Shown: positions 1 through 9,924 of the stretch, one piece after another
Numbering within the stretch: position 1 is the first letter of the stretch
How the letters are laid out: every line of letters starts with the position of its first letter
NCBI RefSeq assembly: GCF_026191675.1
Contig: NZ_JAKRRY010000021.1
Span: 35,276-99,275 of the forward strand
Length of the DNA: 64,000 nucleotides
Reading direction: 5' to 3'
DNA from: Vibrio qingdaonensis
GTDB taxonomy: Bacteria > Pseudomonadota > Gammaproteobacteria > Enterobacterales > Vibrionaceae
Notes under the pieces: generated by a model
The model's database searches: none
What the model saw: only the letters and a program-made list of their open reading frames with translations
Told to the model about the DNA's origin: nothing
Made by a program: the position numbers and the translations under genes

Positions 1-129
1 TCCATGGCTGTTGTCGGTTGCATACCCTGCGCCTACCGTGATGCCTGAAAAAAAATCTTTCATTGTGGCCGCTTGGCTAAGCGTTGATACAACAGAGAGT
101 GATAAAAAAGCAACGGTTGCTTTGTTCAT
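1..129 (-). CDS. N-terminus of an exported protein, cut by the window edge
   Basis: Reading the minus strand from the ATG at 129 gives 43 codons open to the window edge. The product begins MNKATVAFLSLSVVSTLSQA, a typical signal peptide with a short basic start, a hydrophobic core and a likely cleavage after SQA. The mature part starts ATMKDFFSGITVGAGYATDN, whose alternating pattern with Gly/Tyr would suit the first strand of an outer membrane barrel; that is inference from few residues. A GAGGT-like ribosome site precedes the start. The gene is divergent from the SgrR-like regulator, which may control it. Confidence 0.6.
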   Translation of the reverse strand, partial: MNKATVAFLSLSVVSTLSQAATMKDFFSGITVGAGYATDNSHG

Positions 130-269
130 GTTACATACCTCATTTTATTGGCTTCCCCTAGTATTTCGCAGGGCGAACGATTAAAAGAGGACCATCTACT
201 TTTTGACTATTCACCTTTTTTATTTTGATCTACACTTTTGCCTACATTCCGTATTATTCGAGGTATTTT

Positions 270-1952
270 GTGGACAAGTCTGGCAACGTCATTCAATTAC
301 AACGCCTTAAGCAATTGGAGCAACGGTTTCATCTCACCCGCGCCATTGTAGATAAAAATCAGCTATCAGACGTGTTCGTATGTTCAACGCGGAATGTCAC
401 TAAGATAATGAATAACCTAGCGTCTTTAGGTTGGGTAGAGTGGCACCCGGGGAAAGGTCGTGGCAATAAATCTACGCTGTTAATTCTGTGCTCGTTTCAG
501 GACCTACTCACTGAGCAATTGAAAATAATGATACAAAATGGCGGGCTAAACGAAGCTTTTAAGTACGCGACTATTTTTCACTATCAACATATTTTCAAAC
601 AAAAACTGCCAGAATGGTTAAAAGTATATTCTGATGACCTTGAGCGCTCTGATGAACTCAATGGATTGGTGGGTTATTCATTACCTCCTTGCCACCCTAT
701 GACGATGACAGAACTTCAGTCTGGGATATACGTGAATGCGATGTTTGATACGTTAATCCGATTCAACTCTGTAAGCGATACCTTTATTCCTCACTTAGCA
801 CACCAGTTCTACCAATCGAATAACACTTACTTTTTTCGAATTCGTCCGGACGTCTATTTCCATAATGGCGAGTTACTGACACCAGAACATGTAAAGAGCC
901 ACATGATCAAACTCACCAAACATACACCGTTATTCACGAGTGTAAAATCGGTGTCAGTCAACAAACGTTGGCTTGAAGTCACTTTGCATCATGATGACCC
1001 GATATTTTTGCATGCGTTAGCTGACATTCATTGTAGTGTTTATTTGGATAATGAGCGTGACCCAGAGTTTCCATTTGGCACAGGATGCTATCGCTGGGAG
1101 ACTCGCCTTCCTGAACACTGGTCGCTAATTAAGAACGAGCAATACTTTGGGGTACACGGGATACTAAAACGAGCGGATTTCTGGGTGGCGGATTCGAATA
1201 TGACTGACCAGCTTGAACAAAATAATATCAGTGTTCAAACCGAGGTTGCAATGCACAGTGAAAAGGAACGACAAGCCCACTCAAAGCGTACCACCCATTA
1301 CCGACTAAAAGGGTGCCAAGCGGTGTGTATTGCTCACCATGTTCCCGTTCATGTCCGAGAACAACTGGCATCAAGGTTAAAACGTACCTCACATCAGCAC
1401 TTTTCTACCTCTCAATCAACCCAACTGTCGTGTCAGAATCTGTTTGGCGACGACTTTAATACATCAACATATTTGGCAACGAGTGATCTAGACTCAAATG
1501 AACACTCCGCATTAAGGGGGGAAACAATAACCTATTGGAATAATGAAAATAGTGCCTTAGCGGCAATGTTAGAGAGCCTATCAAGTACTGGTGCGACTCT
1601 AAAACCCACCAATGAATTAAGCGAAGCGGATGTCTGGCTAAACGACTATTTGTTTGGTCATGACATATTACTTGACCAGTTTTATTGGTTGCTTGCTAAT
1701 AAAATGACTGAGCAGTTACTTCCTCCCGTTCTTCATAAGCAATGGAAAGATGCGATTGCACATTCCAGCCACTTATCTCAGCTATTTTTAGATATTGAAG
1801 AAGTATGTAAGCAGAAACACTTCATTGTTCCTCTGTGGGGGAAAACCGTTTCGTTCACCACCCATGAGTCACTTCGAGGAGAAAGTACGGATTCGCTCGG
1901 TCTGATGAATTTATCTGACCTATGGTTTGATAAGCGCGATCATCAGCGTTAA
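270..1952 (+). CDS. sgrR: SgrR-like transcriptional regulator (DNA-binding domain plus solute-binding domain)
   Basis: About 560 aa, close to the usual length of SgrR. The first ~100 residues look like the SgrR N-terminal winged-helix DNA-binding domain (VCSTRNVTKIMNNLASLGWV, then a GRGNKS stretch). The rest resembles a peptide/nickel-type periplasmic binding protein domain used here in the cytoplasm (FRIRPDVYFHNGELLTPEHV; FPFGTGCYRW). In Escherichia coli SgrR activates the sRNA sgrS during sugar-phosphate stress; the ligand here is unknown and I found no sgrS. The open frame extends to a TTG at 225, but GTG 270 has an AGGT site just upstream and gives an N-terminus closer to the family. The gene is divergent from the exported-protein gene at 1-129. 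Confidence 0.8.
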   Translation: MDKSGNVIQLQRLKQLEQRFHLTRAIVDKNQLSDVFVCSTRNVTKIMNNLASLGWVEWHPGKGRGNKSTLLILCSFQDLLTEQLKIMIQNGGLNEAFKYATIFHYQHIFKQKLPEWLKVYSDDLERSDELNGLVGYSLPPCHPMTMTELQSGIYVNAMFDTLIRFNSVSDTFIPHLAHQFYQSNNTYFFRIRPDVYFHNGELLTPEHVKSHMIKLTKHTPLFTSVKSVSVNKRWLEVTLHHDDPIFLHALADIHCSVYLDNERDPEFPFGTGCYRWETRLPEHWSLIKNEQYFGVHGILKRADFWVADSNMTDQLEQNNISVQTEVAMHSEKERQAHSKRTTHYRLKGCQAVCIAHHVPVHVREQLASRLKRTSHQHFSTSQSTQLSCQNLFGDDFNTSTYLATSDLDSNEHSALRGETITYWNNENSALAAMLESLSSTGATLKPTNELSEADVWLNDYLFGHDILLDQFYWLLANKMTEQLLPPVLHKQWKDAIAHSSHLSQLFLDIEEVCKQKHFIVPLWGKTVSFTTHESLRGESTDSLGLMNLSDLWFDKRDHQR

Positions 1953-2064
1953 AAGTATGTCATTACAATGGATGAGCAACATGGCATGCATCGTACCGTT
2001 TAAATACCGAATTGATTGCGAATAACCGACTAACATACATGCGAAAAAAGTATCGTTTTTTTAT

Positions 2065-2247
2065 TCATTTACTGCTGAGCATTGATTGAGGCGGTTTAGT
2101 CGACGATGTTGTACGGCGCTTTACACTAACGAACAACACAACGGTGAGAATGAATGCGGTGAGCTCCGCCATTGCCCGTGGCAGCCCTTCCGTGGAGAGT
2201 GCCAGTAAAATCTGCAGCACAATTGCTATTCCAAGAGTTATATTCAT
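2065..2247 (-). CDS. Small predicted membrane protein, 60 aa
   Basis: The frame starts MNITLGIAIVLQILLALSTE and contains a second hydrophobic stretch (ELTAFILTVVLFVSV), followed by a basic, Ser/Thr-rich tail (VKRRTTSSTKPPQ). Two short membrane helices with the tail on the cytoplasmic side is the simplest reading. It lies alone between the SgrR-like gene (convergent) and menE (same strand, 71 bp downstream of its start). The ribosome site is only moderate. I do not recognise a family. It is kept because hydrophobicity and the positive tail look like a real small membrane protein rather than a shadow frame. Confidence 0.5.
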   Translation of the reverse strand: MNITLGIAIVLQILLALSTEGLPRAMAELTAFILTVVLFVSVKRRTTSSTKPPQSMLSSK

Positions 2248-2251
2248 TCCA

Positions 2252-2291
2252 TTTGCTCACGTCATTATCCTAGAGACATTATGGTGAGCAA
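2252..2291. repeat. Inverted repeat between menE and the small membrane gene
   Basis: TTGCTCAC at 2253-2260 pairs with GTGAGCAA at 2284-2291 across a 23-nt spacer. It sits just downstream of menE and upstream of the small gene at 2065-2247, where it could act as an operator or an RNA structure. There is no T-tract, so it is not a standard terminator. Confidence 0.35.
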
Positions 2292-2318
2292 TGACCAAAG
2301 AGAAAATTCCGTTTTGGA

Positions 2319-3848
2319 CTATGAAATAACCACATAGTCAGACTGCGCGCTTGATAGCCAGATTTTAACTTGTGCCCTTGATATTTTAATACCTGACGAC
2401 GCCAATGATTCTGGTAGATGATAATACGCGACAGGATATTTAAACGCCTCTAAACCAGTGCCTTTAAGTCGTTGGTTCATTACTAACTTTTCATCTGAGC
2501 TCCATTCGCATGGACTCATTTCTGAGTCATCACTATTGATATTTGAGCTTTGTATTACGGCAACGGGACGCGCACCAAACTCATCGCAGCCAACAGGTAC
2601 GATAATGGCCTGAATAATATTGGGAAGTCGATTTAATACCGCTTCTATCTCTTCACAGTGGATATTTTCCCCACCTGAGATAAACAAATTGTCTGCTCGT
2701 CCAGTCACAAGCAGCTCATGATTTTCACTCCAGCGCCCCAGATCCCCGGTATCAAACCACCCATCCGTTAATGCCAGCGCTCGAAGGTGTCCTTGATAGA
2801 AGTAGCCTTGAGACAATACTGCCCCTCTGACCTGTATGCGCTGATCTTGTAACTTAACTTGTCGATTGGGTAAGGCGGTACCAGAAGAATACTGTTGGTC
2901 AACGAGCTTGGCCGTGACGGTTGATGCGGTTTCTGTCATGCCGTACCCCATCCACATTTCAATGCCCAAAGCTTGAGCTTGTTGGATCAAATCTGCAGGG
3001 ATATGACTGCCACCCAGTAACACGCGTTTAAGCTGATTGGGAATACGCTGATCGATAATTCGTTTCAGCTGCGTGACAACCAAAGACGCATGACTGACAT
3101 CCACGATGTCTTGGCTAAATACACCACTGGCAAGTTTTAACTGTGCACCGACGGATAGCCAACGCCAGATAATCGCCAAACCGGAGACGTGAAACATAGG
3201 TAGGCTAAGCAGCCAGCTGTCGGTGTCACGATACGTAAACCGCTCTAACAATCCTCTTGCGGATGCTAGGTGCTGCTCAACCGTGTGAACGACCGCTTTA
3301 GGTTGACCGGTCGATCCTGAGGTAAAAATAATCGAGGCGCGTTGGTTTAGATCAGTATCGCTGAACACCTCAAGTGACGCCCTTTTCTCAAGGTGCGATT
3401 TATGCTCGAGTGAATGCAGACGTATTGAACGACAGTCTCTTGTCAGACTCTGCGCAGTAAAATCGATACCTGAATCGGAGCAATCCCATAGGTAGGCCTT
3501 CTCGTTCGCTTTGTATAGCGTCTCTAGCCGGTCATTTATATTTGCTGATGTCGAGACCATCGCCGGTATCGCACCATGAGCGACACACGCCAAATAAGCG
3601 AACACAAGGTCGATTTCGGCTCGCCCTACTAGGCACACCACGTCGTGAGTTTGTACGCCCTCGTTAATTAAGCACTGTTGATATTGCTGTACTGTTTTCT
3701 GGATCTGTTGCCAAGTGTAGGTGCGGTTTACCGTCACTACCGCAGTATCATTAGGCTTGTGCTGCGCCCACGCTGTCCATACGTTCACGCGCTCATGGTC
3801 TCCATAATTTGCCACTTCGCTACGACTGCCAGTACAACGTCTGTTCAT
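2319..3848 (-). CDS. menE: o-Succinylbenzoate-CoA ligase (MenE)
   Basis: Activates o-succinylbenzoate to its CoA thioester through an acyl-adenylate, the step before ring closure by MenB in menaquinone synthesis. The 509-aa product shows the adenylate-forming family landmarks in order: the P-loop FTSGSTGQPK near residues 175-184, MGYGMTETAS near 295, FDTGDLGRW near 367, and a C-terminal SSGIKISRAQ with the catalytic lysine. It is the last gene of the men operon and its frame overlaps the 3' end of menC by about 29 bp. The first 20 residues have no counterpart in the E. coli protein, so a start further in, such as GTG 3788, is possible. Confidence 0.95.
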   Translation of the reverse strand: MNRRCTGSRSEVANYGDHERVNVWTAWAQHKPNDTAVVTVNRTYTWQQIQKTVQQYQQCLINEGVQTHDVVCLVGRAEIDLVFAYLACVAHGAIPAMVSTSANINDRLETLYKANEKAYLWDCSDSGIDFTAQSLTRDCRSIRLHSLEHKSHLEKRASLEVFSDTDLNQRASIIFTSGSTGQPKAVVHTVEQHLASARGLLERFTYRDTDSWLLSLPMFHVSGLAIIWRWLSVGAQLKLASGVFSQDIVDVSHASLVVTQLKRIIDQRIPNQLKRVLLGGSHIPADLIQQAQALGIEMWMGYGMTETASTVTAKLVDQQYSSGTALPNRQVKLQDQRIQVRGAVLSQGYFYQGHLRALALTDGWFDTGDLGRWSENHELLVTGRADNLFISGGENIHCEEIEAVLNRLPNIIQAIIVPVGCDEFGARPVAVIQSSNINSDDSEMSPCEWSSDEKLVMNQRLKGTGLEAFKYPVAYYHLPESLASSGIKISRAQVKIWLSSAQSDYVVIS

Positions 3849-4812
3849 CCAGTGTTGAGACAGGAAGTCGACATTTTGGCCACGTCACTTCAAGTTGGGC
3901 GGCAAACAACTGCATCGTATCAAGACCCGGCGTTTCATTTGGAAGTTGCCATTGAGAAAAACGAGCAAGGTGATTAAGACCGATACTGCTTTCTAAACTC
4001 GAGCTAATAACCACTTGGATACCGTGCTGATGCGCCGCTTCAATCAGCGACATACATTTCTCTAAACTACCGACCAATGTCGGTTTCATAATCAGCGTTT
4101 TTACTCCAGTTAACGAGCGGACCGAAAAATCCGATGCTCGCACCGCTTCTTGTAACGTTTCATCCCACGCTATCGCTATTCCCGTATCAATGGCAAAAGA
4201 GAGGCTATCACCCGGTGTTTTGCACGGCTCTTCAATAAAAGCGATACGCTGGCGCAGCGATGGCGAGATGTAAGAAGCAAATTTGTTGGCTTTTTCAAGG
4301 CTCCATGCTCGATTGGCGTCCAACCTCAACGTCAAATCAGGGATGGACTCCAAGAATAGACTGACGATCATGCCATCACGAATCGCTTCGTACATACCCA
4401 CTTTAATCTTTGCGACTTTATGACCGGGCATCGTATTGAGGATAGGAAGAAGATCATCAGGATCACCCGAACATAACGGCGCCGCCTGATAATTGCCACT
4501 GATCGGTAAGCGATTAGCCAGATCCATTACCGCGCACGATAAGCCAAATGCCACTGAAGGGAAACACTCGTCAAGATCAGAGTCGAGATGGCCTTCTTTC
4601 ACCCATAATTCAAGGTATTGCTGCGCTTGAATGCCAGCTTCTTGTAATGACTCTTGACTAAAACCCGGTAGCGGTGCGATCTCGCCCAACGCATGTTTGC
4701 CGTTTTCAATCAGTTCAACAACCCACCCTTCACGTGAGGTGAGTTTGGTATCTCGTAAGATCACGCCACTGTCCATCGGTAGCGTGTAGCGATAAAGCTT
4801 TGCTTGTCTCAT
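3820..4812 (-). CDS. menC: o-Succinylbenzoate synthase (MenC)
   Basis: Dehydrates SHCHC to o-succinylbenzoate. It is an enolase-superfamily enzyme: the KIKVG catalytic lysine, the metal ligands in LRLDANRAW, FIEEP and AWDETL, and the second lysine in GVKTLIMKPT are all present in order. The open frame runs back to 4890, but that extension crosses a perfect stem-loop (4878-4904). The start at ATG 4812 gives the family-like N-terminus MRQAKLYRYTLPMD with a GGA motif at suitable distance; an ATG three codons earlier is also possible. It lies between menB and menE in the operon. Confidence 0.94.
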   Translation of the reverse strand: MRQAKLYRYTLPMDSGVILRDTKLTSREGWVVELIENGKHALGEIAPLPGFSQESLQEAGIQAQQYLELWVKEGHLDSDLDECFPSVAFGLSCAVMDLANRLPISGNYQAAPLCSGDPDDLLPILNTMPGHKVAKIKVGMYEAIRDGMIVSLFLESIPDLTLRLDANRAWSLEKANKFASYISPSLRQRIAFIEEPCKTPGDSLSFAIDTGIAIAWDETLQEAVRASDFSVRSLTGVKTLIMKPTLVGSLEKCMSLIEAAHQHGIQVVISSSLESSIGLNHLARFSQWQLPNETPGLDTMQLFAAQLEVTWPKCRLPVSTLDEQTLYWQS

Positions 4813-4877
4813 GGTCGACATTCCGCGTTTAAGTGTTATTTTGAACAAGTTAGAAGCATTGAAGATAGGTGTTGTCG

Positions 4878-4904
4878 GCCGCTCTTTCAATCAAAAAGAG
4901 CGGC
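4878..4904. other. Stem-loop in the menB-menC intergenic gap
   Basis: A perfect 10-bp stem, GCCGCTCTTT (4878-4887) with AAAGAGCGGC (4895-4904), closes a 7-nt loop. It lies between the menB stop and the menC start on the operon transcript. There is no U-run after the stem in the minus direction, so it is more likely an RNA processing, stabilising or partial attenuation element than a full terminator. Confidence 0.6.
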
Positions 4905-4921
4905 GTTATTACGGTTGTCGC

Positions 4922-5788
4922 TTAAGGGTTACGTGGGAATTTATGGAAATCAGGACGACGTTTCTCGTTAAACGCATTGCGCCCTTCTTGACCTTCTTCC
5001 GTCATGTAGAACATCATGGTGGCATTGCCCGCAAGCTCTTGCAGACCCGCCTGACCATCACAATCAGCATTGAGTGCCGCTTTGAGGCAGCGCAGCGCCA
5101 TTGGGCTGTGTTGCAGCACTTCACGCGACCAACGAATCGATTCTTTTTCTAGATCAGCAACAGGAACCACGGTGTTAACCAGCCCCATGTCCACCGCTTC
5201 TTGAGCATCGTAAAAACGACACAAAAACCAGATTTCACGCGCTTTCTTTTGGCCAACGATACGCGCCATATAAGAAGCCCCCCAACCACCGTCAAACGAG
5301 CCGACTTTCGGGCCAGTTTGACCAAATTGGGCGTTGTCTGCGGCAATAGTCAAATCACACATCATGTGTAACACGTGACCACCACCTACCGCCCAACCTG
5401 CTACAGCAGCAATCACTGGCTTAGGACAGGTGCGGATCTGACGCTGAAAATCGAGAACATTTAAGTGGTGCGTCCCCGTATCATCTTGGTAACCACCGTA
5501 GTCACCACGAACGGACTGGTCCCCACCGGAACAAAATGCCTTTTCACCCAAGCCCGTTAAGATAATTACACCAACATTTTCATCATAGCGCGCATCGGCT
5601 AACGCACGGATCATTTCTTGAACGGTACGAGGCGTGAATGCATTGTGAACTTGTGGTCGTGCAATAGTAATTTTCGCAATACCATCTTCAGATTTGTGAT
5701 ATTGAATATCTTCAAAGTCACAAGTAACGTCAGCCCAATTTACGGGTGCATAAAGTTCTTCTTCGGTTAATCCAACTGTTTTTGCCAT
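4922..5788 (-). CDS. menB: 1,4-Dihydroxy-2-naphthoyl-CoA synthase (MenB)
   Basis: Crotonase-fold enzyme that closes the second ring of the naphthoquinone from o-succinylbenzoyl-CoA. Characteristic segments are [15 protein letters not shown] (oxyanion loop), [17 protein letters not shown], the [16 protein letters not shown] active-site stretch and the C-terminal [13 protein letters not shown], all typical of MenB. The frame can start at a TTG (5800), but ATG 5788 ([18 protein letters not shown]) has a GGAA ribosome site eight bases away and is preferred. The product is about 288 aa, a usual family length. It follows menH by 25 bp. Confidence 0.97.
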   Translation of the reverse strand: MAKTVGLTEEELYAPVNWADVTCDFEDIQYHKSEDGIAKITIARPQVHNAFTPRTVQEMIRALADARYDENVGVIILTGLGEKAFCSGGDQSVRGDYGGYQDDTGTHHLNVLDFQRQIRTCPKPVIAAVAGWAVGGGHVLHMMCDLTIAADNAQFGQTGPKVGSFDGGWGASYMARIVGQKKAREIWFLCRFYDAQEAVDMGLVNTVVPVADLEKESIRWSREVLQHSPMALRCLKAALNADCDGQAGLQELAGNATMMFYMTEEGQEGRNAFNEKRRPDFHKFPRNP

Positions 5789-5813
5789 GGTATGTTCCAA
5801 TGTTAGCCACCGT

Positions 5814-6668
5814 TTAGTTCGGTGTGTTTATATACTTGAGCAGAGCTGAGGTAAACGCCTTAGGGTGCTCTTTATGAACGTTATGTCCCGCATGCGGAAC
5901 CACGTGATGATTTAGGCCGCTAAGCCTTGCCAGTGCAGTGAACTTAGTATCATTTGCACCACTGATGAATAACGGCGTATGACCGGAGTCAAAACTCAGT
6001 TGTTGCACTTTGTCTAGTAAGTACGGCTGCCGCCCTAATGAGGTGCTATCAAGCATCGCACTTAATTTGTTGCCTAGGTTAACACTTCGCTTCACGATCA
6101 AAAGTTGTCTTTGCTCATGATTTAATGAAGAAAACACCGGCTGTTGGTACCAGTCGGCTAAAACCTCTGCAATTTTTTCATTCTGAAAGCGTCTTGCCCA
6201 GACTTGATCCGCCATTAGGCGTTGCTGACGCTCATCATGGCTTTGCAGGCCAAAATTGCCGCCTTCAATGACCAGCCCTAAAATTGGGTTTGTACACCAT
6301 GTCTCTGGATGGTCCATCGTTAAGCGATACATCAGCAATCGCGCCCCCAATGAATAGCCAATTAGACACACGGGGGTCACTGGGTCAATTTGGTATTCAT
6401 CTAAAGCACGTTGAATTGCCATACCCAGTAACGAACTTGCCTCTTCAAACCCAGAGCATGTGACGTGGGCACTTAAGCCATGTCCTGGCAAGTCTAGGAG
6501 CAAACGTGGGTAATCCGTCAGCTCATCGGTGACGTTACACCAATCATCGGTCGAACCAAGAAAGCCATGCACAAAGACCAATATAGGTCGATGCGTGTGC
6601 GGTTGGCATCCCGGCAGGAACCGCGTGCTCAGTAAATGGGAGTTTAGTAAATGATCGTTATTCGGCAT
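5814..6668 (-). CDS. menH: SHCHC synthase (MenH), alpha/beta hydrolase
   Basis: Eliminates pyruvate from SEPHCHC, the product of MenD, to give SHCHC. The 284-aa alpha/beta-hydrolase has an [12 protein letters not shown] oxyanion region, the nucleophile elbow GYSLGAR, an acid in [10 protein letters not shown] and the catalytic histidine in [11 protein letters not shown], so the triad is complete. The start overlaps the 3' end of menD by 11 bp, which implies translational coupling. Generic hydrolase annotations would fit the fold, but position between menD and menB and the motif set make MenH the natural call. Confidence 0.94.
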   Translation of the reverse strand: MPNNDHLLNSHLLSTRFLPGCQPHTHRPILVFVHGFLGSTDDWCNVTDELTDYPRLLLDLPGHGLSAHVTCSGFEEASSLLGMAIQRALDEYQIDPVTPVCLIGYSLGARLLMYRLTMDHPETWCTNPILGLVIEGGNFGLQSHDERQQRLMADQVWARRFQNEKIAEVLADWYQQPVFSSLNHEQRQLLIVKRSVNLGNKLSAMLDSTSLGRQPYLLDKVQQLSFDSGHTPLFISGANDTKFTALARLSGLNHHVVPHAGHNVHKEHPKAFTSALLKYINTPN

Positions 6669-8388
6669 GATGCAAGTGCGGGAGTTTCAACGCTTTCACC
6701 TGCTGGGCAAGCGAACGAATGTGACCGCCGACTTCTTCGCTAGGCGTGTTCACTTCCACCAAGAGCGTCTTTGTACCGTTCGCTAAGTGATTAAGCAGCG
6801 TCGACTCAAGCTCATCACTTGATTGAGGCTGGCAATACTGCAACCCAAATTGCGCAGCCGCATGCTGGAACGTGAAACCATGAGGCATTTGATAGCAAGC
6901 GACTTTTTGTTCCACGGGAACCGGAAGTAAATCAAAAATCGCGCCACCATCATTGTTCGTGACCACTATGACGTTCGGCTTCGTTGAATGACTAAACAAC
7001 GCTAACGAATTCAAATCATATAAGAGCGAGGTATCACCGAGATACATCACAATTGGCGACTCTTCGGCACGAGCAACACCACTCGCCGTCGCCACTAGCC
7101 CATCAATTCCTGACGCGCCGCGATTGCTATAAGTACGACGTCCATGAATCGAAGACACCATATCAACAAGCCGAACAATAAGACTATTACCCAAGAACAA
7201 CGGTATCCCTTCGGGTAAACCCTGCGTACTTTTCGCGACATCCAATTCACTTATTGTTTCACTCGGAGCCGATAAATGTTGGGTCGCAGAGGCAAACCGA
7301 GTCAAATCATCTCCCCAGTGTGCATATTGAGGTGACGTTAACATCGCCAATGCATCCCCTAGCCACTGCTTTATATTCACCGACAAATGTGTCATCGGCA
7401 AATGGTCAGGGTTGATACGATCCCAATGCTCACTGAGCAAGACGCAGCGGGTGCCGCTGGTCACTTGTTCCTTTAACCATTGGTTAAGCCTTTTAGACAC
7501 AAACCTGGCACCAACTTGCAAGACAAAATCGGCTTGTGAAAGATGCTGATGTGCTACTTGATTTTGCAACCAAAGATCATAATGTTGCCAATCGCCACCT
7601 TGACCCGATTGAGGGTCAAACAAAATCGGCCACCCCAACGATTGAGCCAACGCGGCCGCCTGATTGGCGATAGTCAAGCTCGTATTCCCAACAAGAATGA
7701 CCCCTTTTTTCGCCTCTAGACCCAGCCTATTTACGCTCTCACTATAATCACCAACGACAGGTAATTCATATCGCACATAAACATCATCACTTGCCAGCCA
7801 GCTTTTGATTGAGCCTCGATACGCCTCAAACATCGATTGGTCTTCCCCGCCGTACAATGGCTCTGGGTAAGGACAGTTGATGTGAATGCTTCCACCATTT
7901 TGCTGTTGCGAGACAAACGCCGAATCAATGGTGGTTAGCAGCCAATTTAATGAAACAGCGGTATTAGGAGAAGGCAACCCGACATATTTGGTCACGTGAT
8001 GAGAAAAAATATCCGTTTGCACTATGGCTTGGTTTGCGCCGCACTCCACCAGCTCGATCGGACGGTCAGACGTCAGCAATATCAGCGGTTCTTTGGTCAG
8101 CATAGACTCGGCAACAGCAGGCAGTAGATTAGCCACCGCAGTGCCTGACGTGACAATAACCGCGACCGCGTTATTGGTCGCTTTTGCTAGCCCCAGCGCG
8201 AGAAAACCCAACCCACGTTCATCAAAATGGGTATGCAAGGTAAAACCACCGTGTGCGACCGCTTCTAATGTTAACGGTGTGGAGCGAGAGCCGGGAGCAA
8301 TGCAAAGGTGGCGTACCCCTTGTCGATACAGCGCCTCCAACATGACCTTTGTCCACACCCGATTTAATGCGGCTTGGTGTGCCATCAT
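6658..8388 (-). CDS. menD: SEPHCHC synthase (MenD), thiamine diphosphate enzyme
   Basis: Joins 2-oxoglutarate and isochorismate, with loss of carbon dioxide, to form SEPHCHC. The 576-aa protein has the N-terminal pyrimidine-binding domain (CIAPGSRSTPLTLEA; TSGTAVANLLPAVAES) and the C-terminal diphosphate domain with the magnesium motif GDTSLLYDLNSL. Length matches the family (about 550-570). The start overlaps the menF stop by four bases (ATGA), so the two genes are translationally coupled, which matches MenD using the product of MenF. Confidence 0.97.
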   Translation of the reverse strand: MMAHQAALNRVWTKVMLEALYRQGVRHLCIAPGSRSTPLTLEAVAHGGFTLHTHFDERGLGFLALGLAKATNNAVAVIVTSGTAVANLLPAVAESMLTKEPLILLTSDRPIELVECGANQAIVQTDIFSHHVTKYVGLPSPNTAVSLNWLLTTIDSAFVSQQQNGGSIHINCPYPEPLYGGEDQSMFEAYRGSIKSWLASDDVYVRYELPVVGDYSESVNRLGLEAKKGVILVGNTSLTIANQAAALAQSLGWPILFDPQSGQGGDWQHYDLWLQNQVAHQHLSQADFVLQVGARFVSKRLNQWLKEQVTSGTRCVLLSEHWDRINPDHLPMTHLSVNIKQWLGDALAMLTSPQYAHWGDDLTRFASATQHLSAPSETISELDVAKSTQGLPEGIPLFLGNSLIVRLVDMVSSIHGRRTYSNRGASGIDGLVATASGVARAEESPIVMYLGDTSLLYDLNSLALFSHSTKPNVIVVTNNDGGAIFDLLPVPVEQKVACYQMPHGFTFQHAAAQFGLQYCQPQSSDELESTLLNHLANGTKTLLVEVNTPSEEVGGHIRSLAQQVKALKLPHLHHAE

Positions 8389-9692
8389 GATGCCACTCCA
8401 AGTAACGGATGCTCAGTAATCAGGCTAAGCAAGGTCGACATTTTTTTATCCAGCTCTTGCCATTCGTGCTCAGCAACAGAACCGGGAACAATGCCTGCGC
8501 CCGCAAACAGTTGCAATTGGTCTTCAACGATCAATGCACTACGAATCGCCACACAAAACTCGGCACCATCGTGACTAAGATACCCGACAGAGCCGGCATA
8601 CCAGCCACGAGCAAAAGGTTCATTTTGCTCTATGTACTGCATCGCAGCCTGACGCGGTAAACCCGCCACCGCCGCCGTTGGTTGCAACGCTTGCAACAAC
8701 TGCACGCCATTAATTCCGGCCTTAAGTTGGGCATGAATGTTACGTTTCAGATGCTGAACTTTTCGCAGACGAACCAAACGAAGCTCTTCTTCTATCGCAA
8801 CCATGCGTGAATGCGGCGCCAAGCTTTGCTGAATATCATCCACGACATACTGATTTTCATTAATATTTTTAACGTCTTGGGTTAGCCAGTTAGATAATTG
8901 CATGTCATGAGAGGCATTCCCTCCTCGACCTATCGTTCCAGCTAATGCTTCCGTCTCCAGCTCTTGCCCACGGCGTCGATACAAACGTTCGGGTGTTGAC
9001 CCAACAAAGCTATGCTTGGGAGACAGCGCCATTAAAAAGTGAAAGCTATGATGGTTGTTCAAATAACTGGCTTTTAGCAGTTGAGCGGGAGAAATTGGCG
9101 TTTGCAGATCAATTGACGTTTTGCGTGCCAGTACCACTTTTTTAAATTTATTGTGCTGAATTCCCTGCAACACATCATCAACTAACTGACCCCATTTTTC
9201 TTCTGTAGGGGTGTGCGTCATCGCTACTACCGAGGTAGAAATAGGAGGCAAGTCCTGATGAGAAACAATCAGCCGCTGGAGAGCTCGTATTGATATATCA
9301 ACGTTTGTCCCGATATTGACTGCTAAACGCCAACCTTTATCAAAACGAATCAGTTCTATTTGCGGAAGAAAAAAGAAAGCAGGCATGCAACGGCGGTTCT
9401 TGGCCGTATGACCATCAAAAGAGCGTCCACCCCATACGCGTTGATTATGATCTAAGATCGCGTACGCAGGCGCGGGTTCAGAAAACGTATGTAACTGCCC
9501 CAAAGCCACGACTTCTTCACGAGTATCTCGCGACTGCCAGTAGAACTTAGGATAATGAGGTTGCACATCTAACCAGTCAATACTTGATGACTTGGGTTTA
9601 CCATCCAATGGTTGTTCGAGACGCTTCGTACCCGGCGGTACACTCTTCAACTTATCAAGAAGCTGGATAATAGCTTGTTCTAAATGAGACAA
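8385..9692 (-). CDS. menF: Isochorismate synthase (MenF)
   Basis: Converts chorismate to isochorismate and commits it to menaquinone. The 435-aa product belongs to the chorismate-utilising family: KFKKVVLARKTSI, the signature ETEALAGTIGRGG, and the C-terminal magnesium and substrate segment FAGAGIVPGSVAEHEWQELD are all visible. In a Vibrio-like genome a siderophore-specific isochorismate synthase is an alternative, but here it heads a complete men operon. The upstream 232-bp gap holds the operon promoter and is shared with the divergent alaA. Confidence 0.95.
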   Translation of the reverse strand: MSHLEQAIIQLLDKLKSVPPGTKRLEQPLDGKPKSSSIDWLDVQPHYPKFYWQSRDTREEVVALGQLHTFSEPAPAYAILDHNQRVWGGRSFDGHTAKNRRCMPAFFFLPQIELIRFDKGWRLAVNIGTNVDISIRALQRLIVSHQDLPPISTSVVAMTHTPTEEKWGQLVDDVLQGIQHNKFKKVVLARKTSIDLQTPISPAQLLKASYLNNHHSFHFLMALSPKHSFVGSTPERLYRRRGQELETEALAGTIGRGGNASHDMQLSNWLTQDVKNINENQYVVDDIQQSLAPHSRMVAIEEELRLVRLRKVQHLKRNIHAQLKAGINGVQLLQALQPTAAVAGLPRQAAMQYIEQNEPFARGWYAGSVGYLSHDGAEFCVAIRSALIVEDQLQLFAGAGIVPGSVAEHEWQELDKKMSTLLSLITEHPLLGVAS

Positions 9693-9924
9693 ATCAACCT
9701 CAAAACGATTTCTTTAATTTAATCAGTAATACAGAAGCTACTGTATTTATACCTACAGGATAGATCAAGCGCCATTACCCTAATTTGCTAGCCACGTGTT
9801 GTAGCACGTCACAACCAGATTCATATCAACACTTTATTTGTGAGTTTTCTTAGATTTTTATTCTATAAAAACGCAATCTGGTGTAATTTGGTAAAGAAAT
9901 TATCGGATTTTTAGGAACATAACA
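9693..9924. promoter_or_regulatory. Divergent control region between menF and alaA
   Basis: This AT-rich 232-bp gap must carry the promoters for the men operon (minus) and alaA (plus). It contains an inverted pair ACGTG-N6-CACGT near 9794-9809 and an ACAG/CTGT pair near 9730. I cannot assign either to a known regulator. The alaA start is preceded by an AGGA ribosome site. Confidence 0.45.

Noticed and set aside
4813..4890. Extended N-terminus of MenC
   Set aside because: The extra 26 codons cross a perfect hairpin and do not resemble the family; the start at 4812 is better.
9733..9755. CTGT...ACAG pair upstream of menF resembling a LexA box
   Set aside because: The two halves are separated by 10 bases, while the LexA site needs 8, and neither neighbour is an SOS gene.
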